NCBI RefSeq assembly: GCF_000715015.1
Contig: NZ_JMIW01000001.1
Span: 124,001 to 188,000, forward strand
DNA: 64,000 nt
Reading direction: 5' to 3'
DNA from: Erythrobacter longus
GTDB taxonomy: Bacteria; Pseudomonadota; Alphaproteobacteria; Sphingomonadales; Sphingomonadaceae
Below are positions 36,801 to 45,269 of the stretch, one piece after another. Numbering within the stretch: position 1 is the stretch's first letter; each line of letters opens with the position of its first letter. The translations under genes were made by a program, and so were the position numbers. The notes beneath the pieces are model-generated. The model was not told the origin of the DNA. It did not search any database and saw only the letters and a program-made list of their open reading frames with translations.

Positions 36801-37364
36801 CTCATCGCCAAAGAAGTCGAGCCTTAGCCCTTCGTCCAATGACGAAGGGAAGATATCGACAATTGATCCTCGCACCGCAAATTCGCCGTGGTCGATGACT
36901 GTATCTGTGCGCGAATACCCCTGGCGGGTGAGAAGGGCGGCAAGACTGTCGTGCCCGATGGTCGTGCCAACCTTAAACTCGCGCACGCTTTCGCGGATGC
37001 GAAACGGGGTGAGCACACGCTGAAGCATGGCGTTCGCGGTTGTGACCAACAACTGCGAGCTTGAGGAAGGGCGTTGTATGCGGAACAGGGCCGACAAACG
37101 CGCAGCGCTCACCGATAATGCAGGTGAGGCGCGGTCATAGGGAAGGCAATCCCATGCTGGAAACTCAAGAACCTCAATCTCGGGCGCAAAAAAGCGCGCA
37201 GCCTCTGCCACTGACCGCATCGCCGCATCATCGGCTGCGATAAACACGGCGCGTTGTTTTGCGGCCCGCGCCAGATCGGCCAGCACCAAGGGCTGGGCTC
37301 CGCGAGGGAGCGATGACAAGGTGAGCGGCGCCTTGGCCGAGAGGATGCGGGAGATATCAGGCAT
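33861..37364 (-). CDS. mfd: Transcription-repair coupling factor Mfd
   Basis: SF2 translocase that removes RNA polymerase stalled at DNA lesions and recruits UvrA. From the ATG at 37364 (MPDISRILSAKAP) the product is 1167 residues, normal for Mfd. Order: UvrB-homology region with FPAWDCLPYDRASP and the SIVDIFPSSLDEGLRLDFFG segment, the RNA polymerase-interaction domain (GDLVVHVEHGIGKYMGLEPV), the RecG-like motor with Walker A VCGDVGFGKTEVALRA and motif II IVDEEQRFGVTHKEKL, then QLYQLRGRVGRS and the C-terminal TRCF domain. sdhE lies upstream on the same strand behind a possible terminator. Confidence 0.97.
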   Translation of the reverse strand: MPDISRILSAKAPLTLSSLPRGAQPLVLADLARAAKQRAVFIAADDAAMRSVAEAARFFAPEIEVLEFPAWDCLPYDRASPALSVSAARLSALFRIQRPSSSSQLLVTTANAMLQRVLTPFRIRESVREFKVGTTIGHDSLAALLTRQGYSRTDTVIDHGEFAVRGSIVDIFPSSLDEGLRLDFFGDELESLRLFDTSTQRSTGRLKDHLLLPASEALIDDESIKRFRSRYRELFGANATQDPLYEAVSEGRRLAGMEHWLPLFEDKLSTLFDHLGADDVVLIDAGAIGAAEERLSDITDYHKQRERIASEKSGSYRPLSKDALYLGEDEFKSALAAKTVHKASVFAQAESAATLDFGFKAARDFSPERARGDNVYEAAAKHFSAITKSGRKALFAAYSTGSRARIASILDEAGAPSVIADTWQEAQGLAAKGKIAAMVLPLDTGFSSDELEILTEQDVLGDRLVRRKKKRKDSDAFLAELQALTKGDLVVHVEHGIGKYMGLEPVPVGKSQHDCVQLEYKGGDKLFIPVENIDVLSRYGSSEDAVMLDRLGGEAWQKRRAKLKERITAIAGELMKVAAERALKKAPVFQAEEASFNQFVDRFPWEETDDQDAAITDVLRDLESGRPMDRLVCGDVGFGKTEVALRAAFVAAMNGQQVAVVAPTTLLARQHYQSFKDRFAGFPLNVGRLSRLVSSKETTETRVGLSSGNVDIIVGTHAILSKSTEFKNLGLVIVDEEQRFGVTHKEKLKQLRSDVHMLTLTATPIPRTLQMAMTGLRELSTIQTPPVDRLAVRTYVMEWDDMVMREALLREHHRGGQSFIVVPRISDMADVEEWLRENVPEVKPISAHGQMSAGEIEERMSAFYEGKYEVLLSTTIVESGLDLPTANTIIIHRADRFGLAQLYQLRGRVGRSKLRAYAYLSYEKDVQLSEIAEKRLKVLSDLDSLGAGFQLASHDLDIRGAGNLLGDEQSGHIREVGFELYQSMLEDAIMAAKAGEMGLEKAADAFSPQITVDAPIMIPEDYVPDLAVRMALYRRLNQASDKAEIEGMAAEMIDRFGDLPAPTKNLIRLIEIKHQAIEANIAKIDVGARGTLVTFHKDDFPDGPGLVAYVDRLNQTKNQNGQETAKLRPDMKLVINRAWSSPESRLNGLFQLTKGLSGIVRKHRKNK

Positions 37365-37383
37365 AGTCAGTTCAAAAGCAGCG

Positions 37384-37410
37384 AGGCCCCGCGGGGTTCC
37401 CGAGGGGCCT
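37384..37410 (-). terminator. Probable terminator between sdhE and mfd
   Basis: Read on the minus strand, a 7-bp stem AGGCCCC/GGGGCCT with a 13-base GC-rich loop is followed by CGCTGCTTTT. It lies 20 bases before the chosen mfd start and 25 after sdhE, so it may act as an attenuator rather than a full stop. Confidence 0.5.
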
Positions 37411-37434
37411 GTCAAAGGATTAGAGCTTGCGCGC

Positions 37435-37731
37435 TTAGCTTGGAATATCGACGTAGTCGAGGCGCTGCATCTTCTCGATCATGTCGCCTTGGAAACGCTC
37501 CGGCACAGCCTGTGTCTGAAGGCCCCATGCCATGACATCCACGTCATCTTCGGCAAGCAGGTCTTCGAACCAGTCCATCTCCGCCTCGCCCCATGTTTCG
37601 TGGTAGCGATCAAAATATCCGCCGATCATGTAGTCGGCCTCGCGGGTTCCTCTGTGCCACGCGCGAAACTTTGCGCGGGCTTTCCTGACTTCCATACTGG
37701 GCTGAGTTTCTAAAGTGGGCATATCCGACAT
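37435..37731 (-). CDS. sdhE: FAD assembly factor SdhE
   Basis: Small protein that helps attach FAD covalently to the flavoprotein of succinate dehydrogenase. 98 residues, the normal size. The diagnostic RGxxE motif is in AWHRGTREADYMIGGYFD, followed by LLAEDDVDVMAWGL. The start could be 37731 or the ATG at 37722; both lack a strong ribosome site. It starts 56 bases from the divergently transcribed recG. SdhE next to recG and mfd is a common alphaproteobacterial order. Confidence 0.93.
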   Translation of the reverse strand: MSDMPTLETQPSMEVRKARAKFRAWHRGTREADYMIGGYFDRYHETWGEAEMDWFEDLLAEDDVDVMAWGLQTQAVPERFQGDMIEKMQRLDYVDIPS

Positions 37732-37787
37732 GCCCGCACAGGTAAGACACTCGAAAGCTGCGCGCAAGCCGCCTATAGAGCAAACCC

Positions 37788-39851
37788 ATGCGGCCAGACG
37801 TGCTCAATCCCCTGTTTGCTGAAAGCCAGACGCTGGACGGCGTTGGGCCAAAGCTTGCCAAGCCGTTGGAGAAGCTGGGCCTGACGCGGGTGCGCGATCT
37901 GATTTATCACCTGCCGGAGCGGTTTGTGACGCGCCGCGCGATCACCAATCTGGATGAGGCGGGCGAGGGTGAACAGGTCATCGTCGCGCTGACCCCGACA
38001 GAGCACCGTTCCTCGCGCAATCCGGGGCGCGGGCCTTTCCGTGTTCTGGCGCAGGATGACATCGGCAATATCTGCGCGATCACTTACTTTGGCCGCGCGT
38101 CTTACACGGGCAAGAAACAGCTTCCCGTGGGCGAGAAACGCTGGGTCGCGGGGCGGCTCGATCGGTATGGGGATATGCTCCAGATCGTGCATCCAGACCA
38201 TGTCGAGGAAACGAGCGACGCCAATATGGGCCGGATGACGGAAGCCGTTTATCGCCTGTCAGAAGGGCTGACCCAGCCGCGCGTTGCTTCGTTGGTGGAG
38301 CAATCGCTGTCCAAGGCACCCGAATTGCCCGAATGGATCGAACCGGGGCAATTTGAACGCGAAGGCTGGCCGTCATGGCAAGAGGCTGTGAAGGAGGCTC
38401 ACAAGGGCCCCAATGAGGCAGCGCGCAATCGCCTTGCCTATGACGAACTGCTGGCGAACAGTCTCGCGCTTCTTCTGGTGAAAGCGGACAGTCGCCGTCG
38501 CAAAGGGCAAGCGCTCCAAGGCGATGGAAGCCTTCGTGCTAAGCTCGACCTGCCTTTTGAGATGACGGGGGCGCAAAAACGCTCTGTCACCGAGATCGAG
38601 GGGGACTTGCAGCAAGAAGCACCCATGCTGCGCCTGCTTCAAGGCGATGTGGGGGCGGGTAAGACCGTTGTTGCCTTGCACGCGATGCTGATCGCCAATG
38701 AAGCGGGTAAGCAGGCAGCGCTCCTTGCTCCCACTGAAATCCTCGCGCGCCAACATTACGAGACCCTCCGAAAAATGGCAGCGCCGTGCGGTGTTGAGGT
38801 CGCACTCCTTACAGGGCGTGCCAAGGGGCGCGAGCGTGAGGGTTTGTTGATGGGCCTGATCCAGGGCGAAATCGACATTCTGGTCGGCACCCATGCGATC
38901 TTTCAGGATAGCGTTACCTACAAAGATCTCGGGCTTGTTGTAATCGACGAACAACACCGTTTTGGCGTGGCACAGCGGCTGGCGCTTGCGGGGAAGGGCA
39001 AGCGTGCGCCGCACACCCTTGCCATGACCGCAACGCCGATCCCGCGCAGCCTTACCTTAGCGCAATATGGTGAGATGGATGTCAGCCGCCTCGATGAATT
39101 GCCTCCGGGACGGCAGGCCATAGACACACTCGTATTCCCGCAAAGTCGGCTGGACGAGATGGTCGCAGCGGTGGGACGGCACCTTGCCAGCGGGAGCCAG
39201 GCCTATTGGGTCTGTCCCATGGTGCGCGAAAATGAAGTGACTGACATTGCGGCGGCAGAGGCGCGCTATGCCGCATTGTCCGAACATTTTGGCGATGCCG
39301 TGGTGATGGTCCACGGCCAGCTTCACCCCGACATCAAAGACGCCAATATGGCACGCTTTGCCAGCGGTCAGGCAAAGCTGCTGATCGCAACCACCGTGAT
39401 CGAGGTGGGCGTTGATGTGCCAAGCGCCACTTTGATGGTGATCGAACAGGCAGAACGCTTTGGTCTGGCACAGCTTCACCAATTGCGCGGGCGTGTGGGG
39501 CGGGGCTCGGAAAAGAGCCGCTGCGTTCTGCTTCGCGGGGATGAACTTTCCGAAACCGGTAAGAAGCGCCTGACCTATGTGAAGGAATCGCAGGACGGCT
39601 TTCTTTTGGCGGAAAAAGACCTTGAGCTTCGCGGTGGCGGGGAACTGCTTGGCACGCGCCAATCGGGCGAGGCCGCGTTTCGCATCGCTGACCTTGATCA
39701 GGTGCAAAAGCTGTTGCCCGCAGCCCATGCCGATGCGCGTCTTTTGATGGAACGCGACGGTGGCCTCACCTCAAAACGCGGCGAGGCGGCGCGGATACTG
39801 CTTTATCTGTTTGAGCGCGATTGGGGCGTGCAGCTTTTGCGCGGGGGGTAA
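37788..39851 (+). CDS. recG: ATP-dependent DNA helicase RecG
   Basis: SF2 helicase that remodels stalled forks and branched recombination intermediates. 687 residues. The N-terminal wedge domain opens LDGVGPKLAKPLEKLGL, a helix-hairpin-helix-like segment, and includes the OB fold (about 60-150). Motor motifs: LLQGDVGAGKTVVALHAML (Walker A), LLAPTEILARQHYE, LVVIDEQHRFGVAQR, TMTATPIPRSLTLA, LHQLRGRVGRG. It is a shared ancestor relative of the adjacent mfd motor. It converges with the tyrosine phosphatase gene, leaving 2 bases between stops. Confidence 0.97.
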   Translation: MRPDVLNPLFAESQTLDGVGPKLAKPLEKLGLTRVRDLIYHLPERFVTRRAITNLDEAGEGEQVIVALTPTEHRSSRNPGRGPFRVLAQDDIGNICAITYFGRASYTGKKQLPVGEKRWVAGRLDRYGDMLQIVHPDHVEETSDANMGRMTEAVYRLSEGLTQPRVASLVEQSLSKAPELPEWIEPGQFEREGWPSWQEAVKEAHKGPNEAARNRLAYDELLANSLALLLVKADSRRRKGQALQGDGSLRAKLDLPFEMTGAQKRSVTEIEGDLQQEAPMLRLLQGDVGAGKTVVALHAMLIANEAGKQAALLAPTEILARQHYETLRKMAAPCGVEVALLTGRAKGREREGLLMGLIQGEIDILVGTHAIFQDSVTYKDLGLVVIDEQHRFGVAQRLALAGKGKRAPHTLAMTATPIPRSLTLAQYGEMDVSRLDELPPGRQAIDTLVFPQSRLDEMVAAVGRHLASGSQAYWVCPMVRENEVTDIAAAEARYAALSEHFGDAVVMVHGQLHPDIKDANMARFASGQAKLLIATTVIEVGVDVPSATLMVIEQAERFGLAQLHQLRGRVGRGSEKSRCVLLRGDELSETGKKRLTYVKESQDGFLLAEKDLELRGGGELLGTRQSGEAAFRIADLDQVQKLLPAAHADARLLMERDGGLTSKRGEAARILLYLFERDWGVQLLRGG

Positions 39852-39853
39852 AG

Positions 39854-40375
39854 CTATTGCGCAATGGTCTGCTTTGTGCGCGATTCGCCGCGCCCTTGTG
39901 ATACCAGCTGCCTGATTAGTGCATCAACGGCCTCGCTAATGACGGTCCAGCATTTCTCGAAATCATCGTCATCGCCGTAATACGGATCGGCGACTGAACT
40001 GTCTGTGTGATCTTCAAAAACATTCATCAACAGCCCGACTTGCGCCGTCGCCTGCCGTGGCGTTCGGGCACTGATGCCAGCCATGTTCGCTGTGTCCATT
40101 GCAAGGATGTGCGTAAACCGTTCGAAATCCTCATCGGCCAGCTGGCGTCCCCGCAATTGCGAGATATCAACACCGTAGCGCGCAGCGGTTGAGATGGCTC
40201 GTGGGTCTGGTGGTTCTGCGATGTGATAAGCGGCGGTACCTGCCGAATCCACCTTCACGCTAAGGCCTGCCTTTTCGGCGGCGTTACGAAATGCGCCTTC
40301 TGCCATTGGTGATCGGCAAATATTGCCGAGGCACACAAACAGAACCGCTGGCTCAACGTTATTTTCCCATTGCAT
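39854..40375 (-). CDS. Low-molecular-weight protein tyrosine phosphatase
   Basis: 173 residues from the ATG at 40375; a GTG three codons upstream is possible. The P-loop VLFVCLGNICRSPMAEG (CxxxxxR, nucleophile Cys15) and the late acid DPYYGDDDDFEKC with its Asp are complete, so the enzyme should be active. Bacterial members dephosphorylate tyrosine kinases of capsule export or act on small phosphates; no exopolysaccharide gene is near. Its 3' end abuts recG and its 5' end faces a terminator at 40422-40446. Confidence 0.92.
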   Translation of the reverse strand: MQWENNVEPAVLFVCLGNICRSPMAEGAFRNAAEKAGLSVKVDSAGTAAYHIAEPPDPRAISTAARYGVDISQLRGRQLADEDFERFTHILAMDTANMAGISARTPRQATAQVGLLMNVFEDHTDSSVADPYYGDDDDFEKCWTVISEAVDALIRQLVSQGRGESRTKQTIAQ

Positions 40376-40421
40376 CTGTGACACTTAGCATCACTAAGGT
40401 TAGTTGCAACAAATCATAGTT

Positions 40422-40446
40422 AAAAAGTGGGCAAATTCTTTCCCAC
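40422..40446 (-). terminator. Rho-independent terminator of the ABC1 kinase gene
   Basis: On the minus strand GTGGG pairs with CCCAC around a 10-base loop and is followed by five T (40422-40426). It separates the kinase gene from the downstream tyrosine phosphatase gene. Confidence 0.55.
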
Positions 40447-40459
40447 ATCTTGCGCAATG

Positions 40460-41890
40460 CTAATCTTGATTAACTGCAAAGGCTTTTGTTTTGCCGAGAA
40501 CTTCTTCGGTCATGCGCCGCACGTTAACTTTCGCTTTCAGCCTTGCTCCCAAAAGCGCTGTGCCAGAGACTTTGCGTTGCACGAACAAGGTTTCGATAGG
40601 CGGGAAGGCCCAGGTTGCCTTGTCCTGAGCAATCTCCCAGCCTTCATCGCGGAGCAGTGGGATAAAGCTACGATCGCCAAAATCGAAGGGCGCATCCTCG
40701 CGCATTTCGTTGATCACAATGTCGATCATCCGGGCAACGCGTTCAGGGTGGCGTTCGGCGACGATGGGCATCATGGACCCTGATTCAATGGTCGCTTTCA
40801 GCACTTCATCGCGGTTTCCATTGAGCCCTGCTTCAAGCATTCTGCGATAGCCATTGGCCACTACAGGATCGACCGTGCGGCAGGCTCCAAAATCGAGCAG
40901 GATGATCTCGTCCGTATCGCGCCGGTATCGGAAATTGGCAAAATTGGGGTCGGTTTGCATGACGCCAAATTCGAACAATTCGCGGCAAACCAGACGCATC
41001 ATTCGTCCGGCAATATCGTTGATGCGTTCGGCAGGCAGGTCGCTCAAATCTTCGATACTGGTCCCCGCCTCAAAACTCATCGCAAGGATTGCGCCGCGCG
41101 TGAGCCCTTCGTGAAGGGTTGGGACGACGAAACCTTTGTCACCGGCCAAGCGGTTGCGATACATCTCCATCTGCTCACCCTCTCGGGTGTAATCTGCCTC
41201 TTCGTGAAGCTGTTTTTTTGCAGCGGCGAGAAGCTTTTCGATTTCAAGCTCGGGCGGGGCGAAACCTGCGATTTTGAGCAGGGTCATCACATTGTCGACG
41301 TCGCTGTCGATGCTTTTGGCAACGCCGGGATATTGGACTTTGATCGCTAATTCCTGACCATCCCTGGTCATCGCCTTGTGCACTTGACCGATGGAGGCCG
41401 CAGCAATCGGGCGCGGGTTGAACCATTTAAACTGGCGGCGCCAATCATTGCCCCATTCCTTTTTAAGGACGGTGTCGAGCTGTTTGGTAGGCATGAAATT
41501 GGCCTGATCGCGCAGGCGCGCCAGAATGCTGGAAAGCTCCTCAGGCAGAAAGTCGCCTGCATCCATGCTGATCATCTGGCCCATTTTCATGGCTGCGCCG
41601 CGCATGTGCGACAGGCGATCCGTCATACGGGTTACGTTGCCCGGCGTTAGGATAAGCTCGCGTGCAGAAATGCCTTCTCCACTGGCGAGCCGCCGCGCGC
41701 CTTCAGCGGCCATCCCGCCTGCGACACCGCCAACCAACCTGCCGAACGAACCGATGCGCGCAATGCGGCTTGAAGGGACTGCGCGCTCGCGTGATCGTTC
41801 GGCCCGGCCCACGTTTGTTGTGTGCGCACCCGTTCGCTCACTATCTGGTACCGCGTTTTCTGCACTCGTATCGGGGGTTTTATCAGGCAC
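40460..41890 (-). CDS. ABC1/AarF (UbiB-like) atypical kinase
   Basis: 476 residues from the GTG at 41890, which has GAGAG upstream; a TTG at 41956 is the only earlier option. It has the ABC1-specific KxGQ motif (AAMKMGQMISMDAGDF), the Ala-rich nucleotide loop AAASIGQVHKAM, the Lys of LAIKVQYPG, the ExD-like ADYTREGEQ and the catalytic-loop region MQTDPNFANFRY with DFG-like ILLDFGACR. Such proteins support ubiquinone synthesis or lipid handling at membranes. Because the C-terminal membrane anchor of true UbiB is not obvious, this is more like the second ABC1 paralogue of alphaproteobacteria. An acidic, disordered N-terminus (first ~45 residues) is present. Confidence 0.87.
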   Translation of the reverse strand: MPDKTPDTSAENAVPDSERTGAHTTNVGRAERSRERAVPSSRIARIGSFGRLVGGVAGGMAAEGARRLASGEGISARELILTPGNVTRMTDRLSHMRGAAMKMGQMISMDAGDFLPEELSSILARLRDQANFMPTKQLDTVLKKEWGNDWRRQFKWFNPRPIAAASIGQVHKAMTRDGQELAIKVQYPGVAKSIDSDVDNVMTLLKIAGFAPPELEIEKLLAAAKKQLHEEADYTREGEQMEMYRNRLAGDKGFVVPTLHEGLTRGAILAMSFEAGTSIEDLSDLPAERINDIAGRMMRLVCRELFEFGVMQTDPNFANFRYRRDTDEIILLDFGACRTVDPVVANGYRRMLEAGLNGNRDEVLKATIESGSMMPIVAERHPERVARMIDIVINEMREDAPFDFGDRSFIPLLRDEGWEIAQDKATWAFPPIETLFVQRKVSGTALLGARLKAKVNVRRMTEEVLGKTKAFAVNQD

Positions 41891-42029
41891 GCGGTCTCTC
41901 AATGTGTTAGATGCGAATTTATAACGGGAATGTGGGGAACCGGTTCCGCTTTCCAAGCGCTGTAGCGATACATTGTGTGTCAGCGTACTCGGGTGTGCGC
42001 AGTGTTCGTCAATTCAAGAAGATACCTCA

Positions 42030-42527
42030 ATGAACAATCAAACCTCACTAACTCCCGCGTCGCGTTGGCTTGGTTACGCAGGGCTTTTGCCGCAGATCAT
42101 CTGCCTTGGCTTGGCGATCACGGGGCATGAATATGCTTACACCGCGCTCGCTGGCGGGTTTGCCTATGGTGCGGCGATTTTCAGCTTTCTAGGCGGTGTT
42201 TGGTGGGGGCAGGCTATCCAGAGCGGGAGAGCAGGAACGATTGCAGGAGAGCCTGCGGGTGCGGGCGCGTATTTGATCGCGGTCATGCCAAGCCTTATTG
42301 CCGTTGCCCTGTTTCTGCCGTGGAGCTTTGGGTGGGAATGGCCCGGACCCGCTTTGCTTTATCTGGGCGCTTTTATTGCGTTGTCGCCTCTGGTGGACCG
42401 GGCCCTTGGCTTTGCCGCGCCTGATTTTATGCGCCTTCGCTGGCATCTGTCCTTGGGGCTGGGCGGGCTCACCATTGCTCTTGGCTTTGCGTCAATGCAC
42501 CTTATGCGCAGCGGGCTTTCGGTTTGA
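42030..42527 (+). CDS. DUF3429 membrane protein
   Basis: 165 residues with five hydrophobic helices. The typical DUF3429 pattern is visible: RWLGYAGLLPQIICLGLA at the N-terminus, then GGFAYGAAIFSFLGGVWWG, in which FLGG(V/I)xWG is the family hallmark. Function is unknown across the family. The ATG at 42030 is chosen because the residues before it are not hydrophobic or conserved. It is transcribed away from the ABC1 kinase, with a ~140-base divergent region. Confidence 0.85.
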   Translation: MNNQTSLTPASRWLGYAGLLPQIICLGLAITGHEYAYTALAGGFAYGAAIFSFLGGVWWGQAIQSGRAGTIAGEPAGAGAYLIAVMPSLIAVALFLPWSFGWEWPGPALLYLGAFIALSPLVDRALGFAAPDFMRLRWHLSLGLGGLTIALGFASMHLMRSGLSV

Positions 42528-42592
42528 CTTTACAAAAGCCTATCAATGAATGCTAAGCCTGCGACCAACCGATTTTCTTTGAGGGAGCCGCC

Positions 42593-45187
42593 ATGCTGGC
42601 CCGTTTTTTCGCTGTTCTTTGCGCGTTTTCATTTGCCCCCTTTGCGCTGACATCGCCCGCGTTTGCTGAGCCGATTGGCTATTTTCAGGTCGAAGGTGTC
42701 ACCTACGACGAAAGCGTTCCGGCATATGAAGATGCAGCAGGCTACGAAATCGGCGAGCGGCCTGTGCGCCTTGGCGAGATGGTCCCCTATTTGCGCGGAC
42801 TTGCGGCGAATTCGGACCGGATCGTGGTTGAGACATTGGGCTATTCGCATGAGCGGCGCCCGATCCTGTCTTTCATCGTCACGAGCCCTGAAAACCACGC
42901 CAATCTGGAAAGCATTCGCCAAACGCATTTGGCGCGCCTTGAGGGCAGGGCAGGGGCTAATGATGCGCCAATGGTGCTGTGGCTGAACTTTGGTGTGCAC
43001 GGGGCAGAGACGTCTGGGATGGAAGCATCGGTTCCCGTGCTTTACCACTTTGCCGCGGCTCAAGGGCCAGAGGTTGAGGCGATGCTGGACAACACTGTCC
43101 TTATCTTCACCGTGCCGTTTAACCCGGATGGCCACACCCGCCGGATTGACCATGTCGATACCTACTGGTCATACGCCGACAATTCCGACCCCAATGATGC
43201 CGCGCACGACCTTTGGGTAGAAGCGCGCACCAATCATTACTGGTTTGATTTGAACCGCCAATGGCTCCTTTTGACGCAGCCTGAATCTCAGGCGTGGATC
43301 AAGCAGTGGCACAAATGGAAGCCGATGCTGTCCGTGGATTATCACGAGATGGGATCGAACGCGCCGTACTACTTCCACCCGGGGGAAGAAAAGCGCAAGA
43401 ACCCGCTGATCCCGGACCGCGCGCGTGATTTGACGTACAGCATCGCAACGCGTCATGCGGCCTATCTGGATAGCGAGAAGCACCTCTACACCACCGAAGA
43501 GCGGTTCGATAATTACTATATCGGCAAGGGTTCGACCTATCCGCAGGTCAATGGCTCGCTTGGCATTTTGTTCGAAGCAGGGGCAGCGCGCGGCGGCGCA
43601 ATCCAGACCGAGCGCGGCCTTGTCAAAACGGCGCAAAATGTGCGCACTCAGTTCCGCACAAGCCTGACCAGCATTCAGGGCGCGCTTGACCTTCGCCAAG
43701 AGATCACCGCCTACCAACGCGACTTCTTTGCAGAGAACGCGCGACAGGCAACAGGCGGTGGCTGGGTCTTTACCGCAGAGGGCGATCCAGAACGCGCGGC
43801 GCGCTTTGTCCGTCTTCTCAACATGCACGATATCGAAGTCAGCGCGCTTGGCTCTGACCTTAATGCAGGCGGCAAAACCTATAAGGCAGGGGCAAGCTAT
43901 TTTGTCCCGATGTCGCAGACGAACAACCGCCTCATCCGTGGCATTTTTGAACGGGTGACGCAGTTTGAAGAGAACATCTTCTACGATGTGTCGGGCTGGA
44001 CCCTGCCGCTGGCCTATGACCTTGATTACGCGCAGATAAGCCGCGCGCCATCGGTCGCAGGCCGGGCACAAGGTGCTTTTCAGAGCGCCGCTGCACCCGA
44101 TGTTGCTCCCTATGGCTATGTGTTCGACTGGTCGCACACATATGCGCCGCGCGCGCTGAACCGTATTTTGTCAAAAGACATTATGGCACGCGCCGCGATG
44201 GAAGGCACGATTGTGCGCACCACCACCGGCGAGGTGACACTTGGACGCGGTTCGATCTTTGTACCGCTCGACCGGCAAGAAGTGTCTGCCGATGCAATCC
44301 ACGAGGTAATGCAGACGATCGCCGACAGTGACGGCGTGCCGGTTCACTCAGCAATCTCTGGCCTTACGCCTGTTCCGGGACGTGACCTTGGCGCTTCCAA
44401 TGTTTTCCGCGCATTGGAACAACCGCGCGTGGTGCTCGCCTACGGCGACGGTCTTGCCTATTATGACGCAGGCGAGATGTGGTGGACATTGGACCACGGG
44501 CACAACATGGCCGTCACTTTGGTAAGCAAGGACCGCCTCGGCAGCCTTGATTGGAGCGAATACACGCACCTCATCCTTGTTGGCGGCAATGCAAGCTTGA
44601 GCAAATCCGTCACCGACAATATCACGCGCTGGATTAACGGTGGCGGCACCCTGATCGCGACCCGCAACGCCAGCCTTTGGGCGCAGGAGCATATCCTTGG
44701 CCGCGCCAAAGAGGGTGAGGGTGAGGACGCCGAAGAGGGCGAAACGCTGCAACGGCTGAACTTTGAAGACTTGGATGTGCGCGATGCAGAGCACGTGATT
44801 GGCGGCGCAATCTTTGCCAGCGACCTTGATACCTCGCACCCGCTGGGCTTTGGATATTCTGACCGCGACCTGCCGGTGCATCGCAATGTGACTTTCACTT
44901 TGCAACGGCCGGATAAAAACCCTTACGCCGTGCCGGTTCAATACACTTCCGACCCGCTGCTTTCAGGCTACGCATCTGAGCGCCGCCAGAAAGAGATCGC
45001 TGGCACACCTTCGATTGTGGCAGAGCGAAAAGGGCGCGGCACTGTGATTCTGATGGCGGATAACCCTGTCTTCAGGGGCACTTATCCGGGGACAGAGAAG
45101 CTGTTGATGAACTCGCTGTTTTTCTCAAAGCTGATCGATGCGCCGCGCGGTGAGTATTCGGAGCAGGATGACCACGTCCACAATTAG
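42593..45187 (+). CDS. Secreted M14-family zinc carboxypeptidase with C-terminal GATase-like domain
   Basis: 864 residues with a signal peptide ending FALTSPAFA. The M14 domain (about 45-360) has the zinc ligands in FGVHGAETSGMEA (HxxE) and the second His in SVDYHEMGSN; FEAGAARGG supplies the likely catalytic Glu. The C-terminal half includes a class I glutamine-amidotransferase-like segment (VVLAYGDGLAYYDAGEMWW ... LILVGGNASLSKSV) that lacks the catalytic Cys of true amidotransferases. It probably trims peptides in the periplasm for nutrition. It stands alone, 65 bases downstream of DUF3429 and ahead of thyA. Confidence 0.88.
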   Translation: MLARFFAVLCAFSFAPFALTSPAFAEPIGYFQVEGVTYDESVPAYEDAAGYEIGERPVRLGEMVPYLRGLAANSDRIVVETLGYSHERRPILSFIVTSPENHANLESIRQTHLARLEGRAGANDAPMVLWLNFGVHGAETSGMEASVPVLYHFAAAQGPEVEAMLDNTVLIFTVPFNPDGHTRRIDHVDTYWSYADNSDPNDAAHDLWVEARTNHYWFDLNRQWLLLTQPESQAWIKQWHKWKPMLSVDYHEMGSNAPYYFHPGEEKRKNPLIPDRARDLTYSIATRHAAYLDSEKHLYTTEERFDNYYIGKGSTYPQVNGSLGILFEAGAARGGAIQTERGLVKTAQNVRTQFRTSLTSIQGALDLRQEITAYQRDFFAENARQATGGGWVFTAEGDPERAARFVRLLNMHDIEVSALGSDLNAGGKTYKAGASYFVPMSQTNNRLIRGIFERVTQFEENIFYDVSGWTLPLAYDLDYAQISRAPSVAGRAQGAFQSAAAPDVAPYGYVFDWSHTYAPRALNRILSKDIMARAAMEGTIVRTTTGEVTLGRGSIFVPLDRQEVSADAIHEVMQTIADSDGVPVHSAISGLTPVPGRDLGASNVFRALEQPRVVLAYGDGLAYYDAGEMWWTLDHGHNMAVTLVSKDRLGSLDWSEYTHLILVGGNASLSKSVTDNITRWINGGGTLIATRNASLWAQEHILGRAKEGEGEDAEEGETLQRLNFEDLDVRDAEHVIGGAIFASDLDTSHPLGFGYSDRDLPVHRNVTFTLQRPDKNPYAVPVQYTSDPLLSGYASERRQKEIAGTPSIVAERKGRGTVILMADNPVFRGTYPGTEKLLMNSLFFSKLIDAPRGEYSEQDDHVHN

Positions 45188-45269
45188 ACACAAATCAGGA
45201 AGCGGCCCGGTGCCGGGGTGTGGATAGCCATGGTGGCAAGCGCACACGCGCCCGCCTATAGTTCGCGCC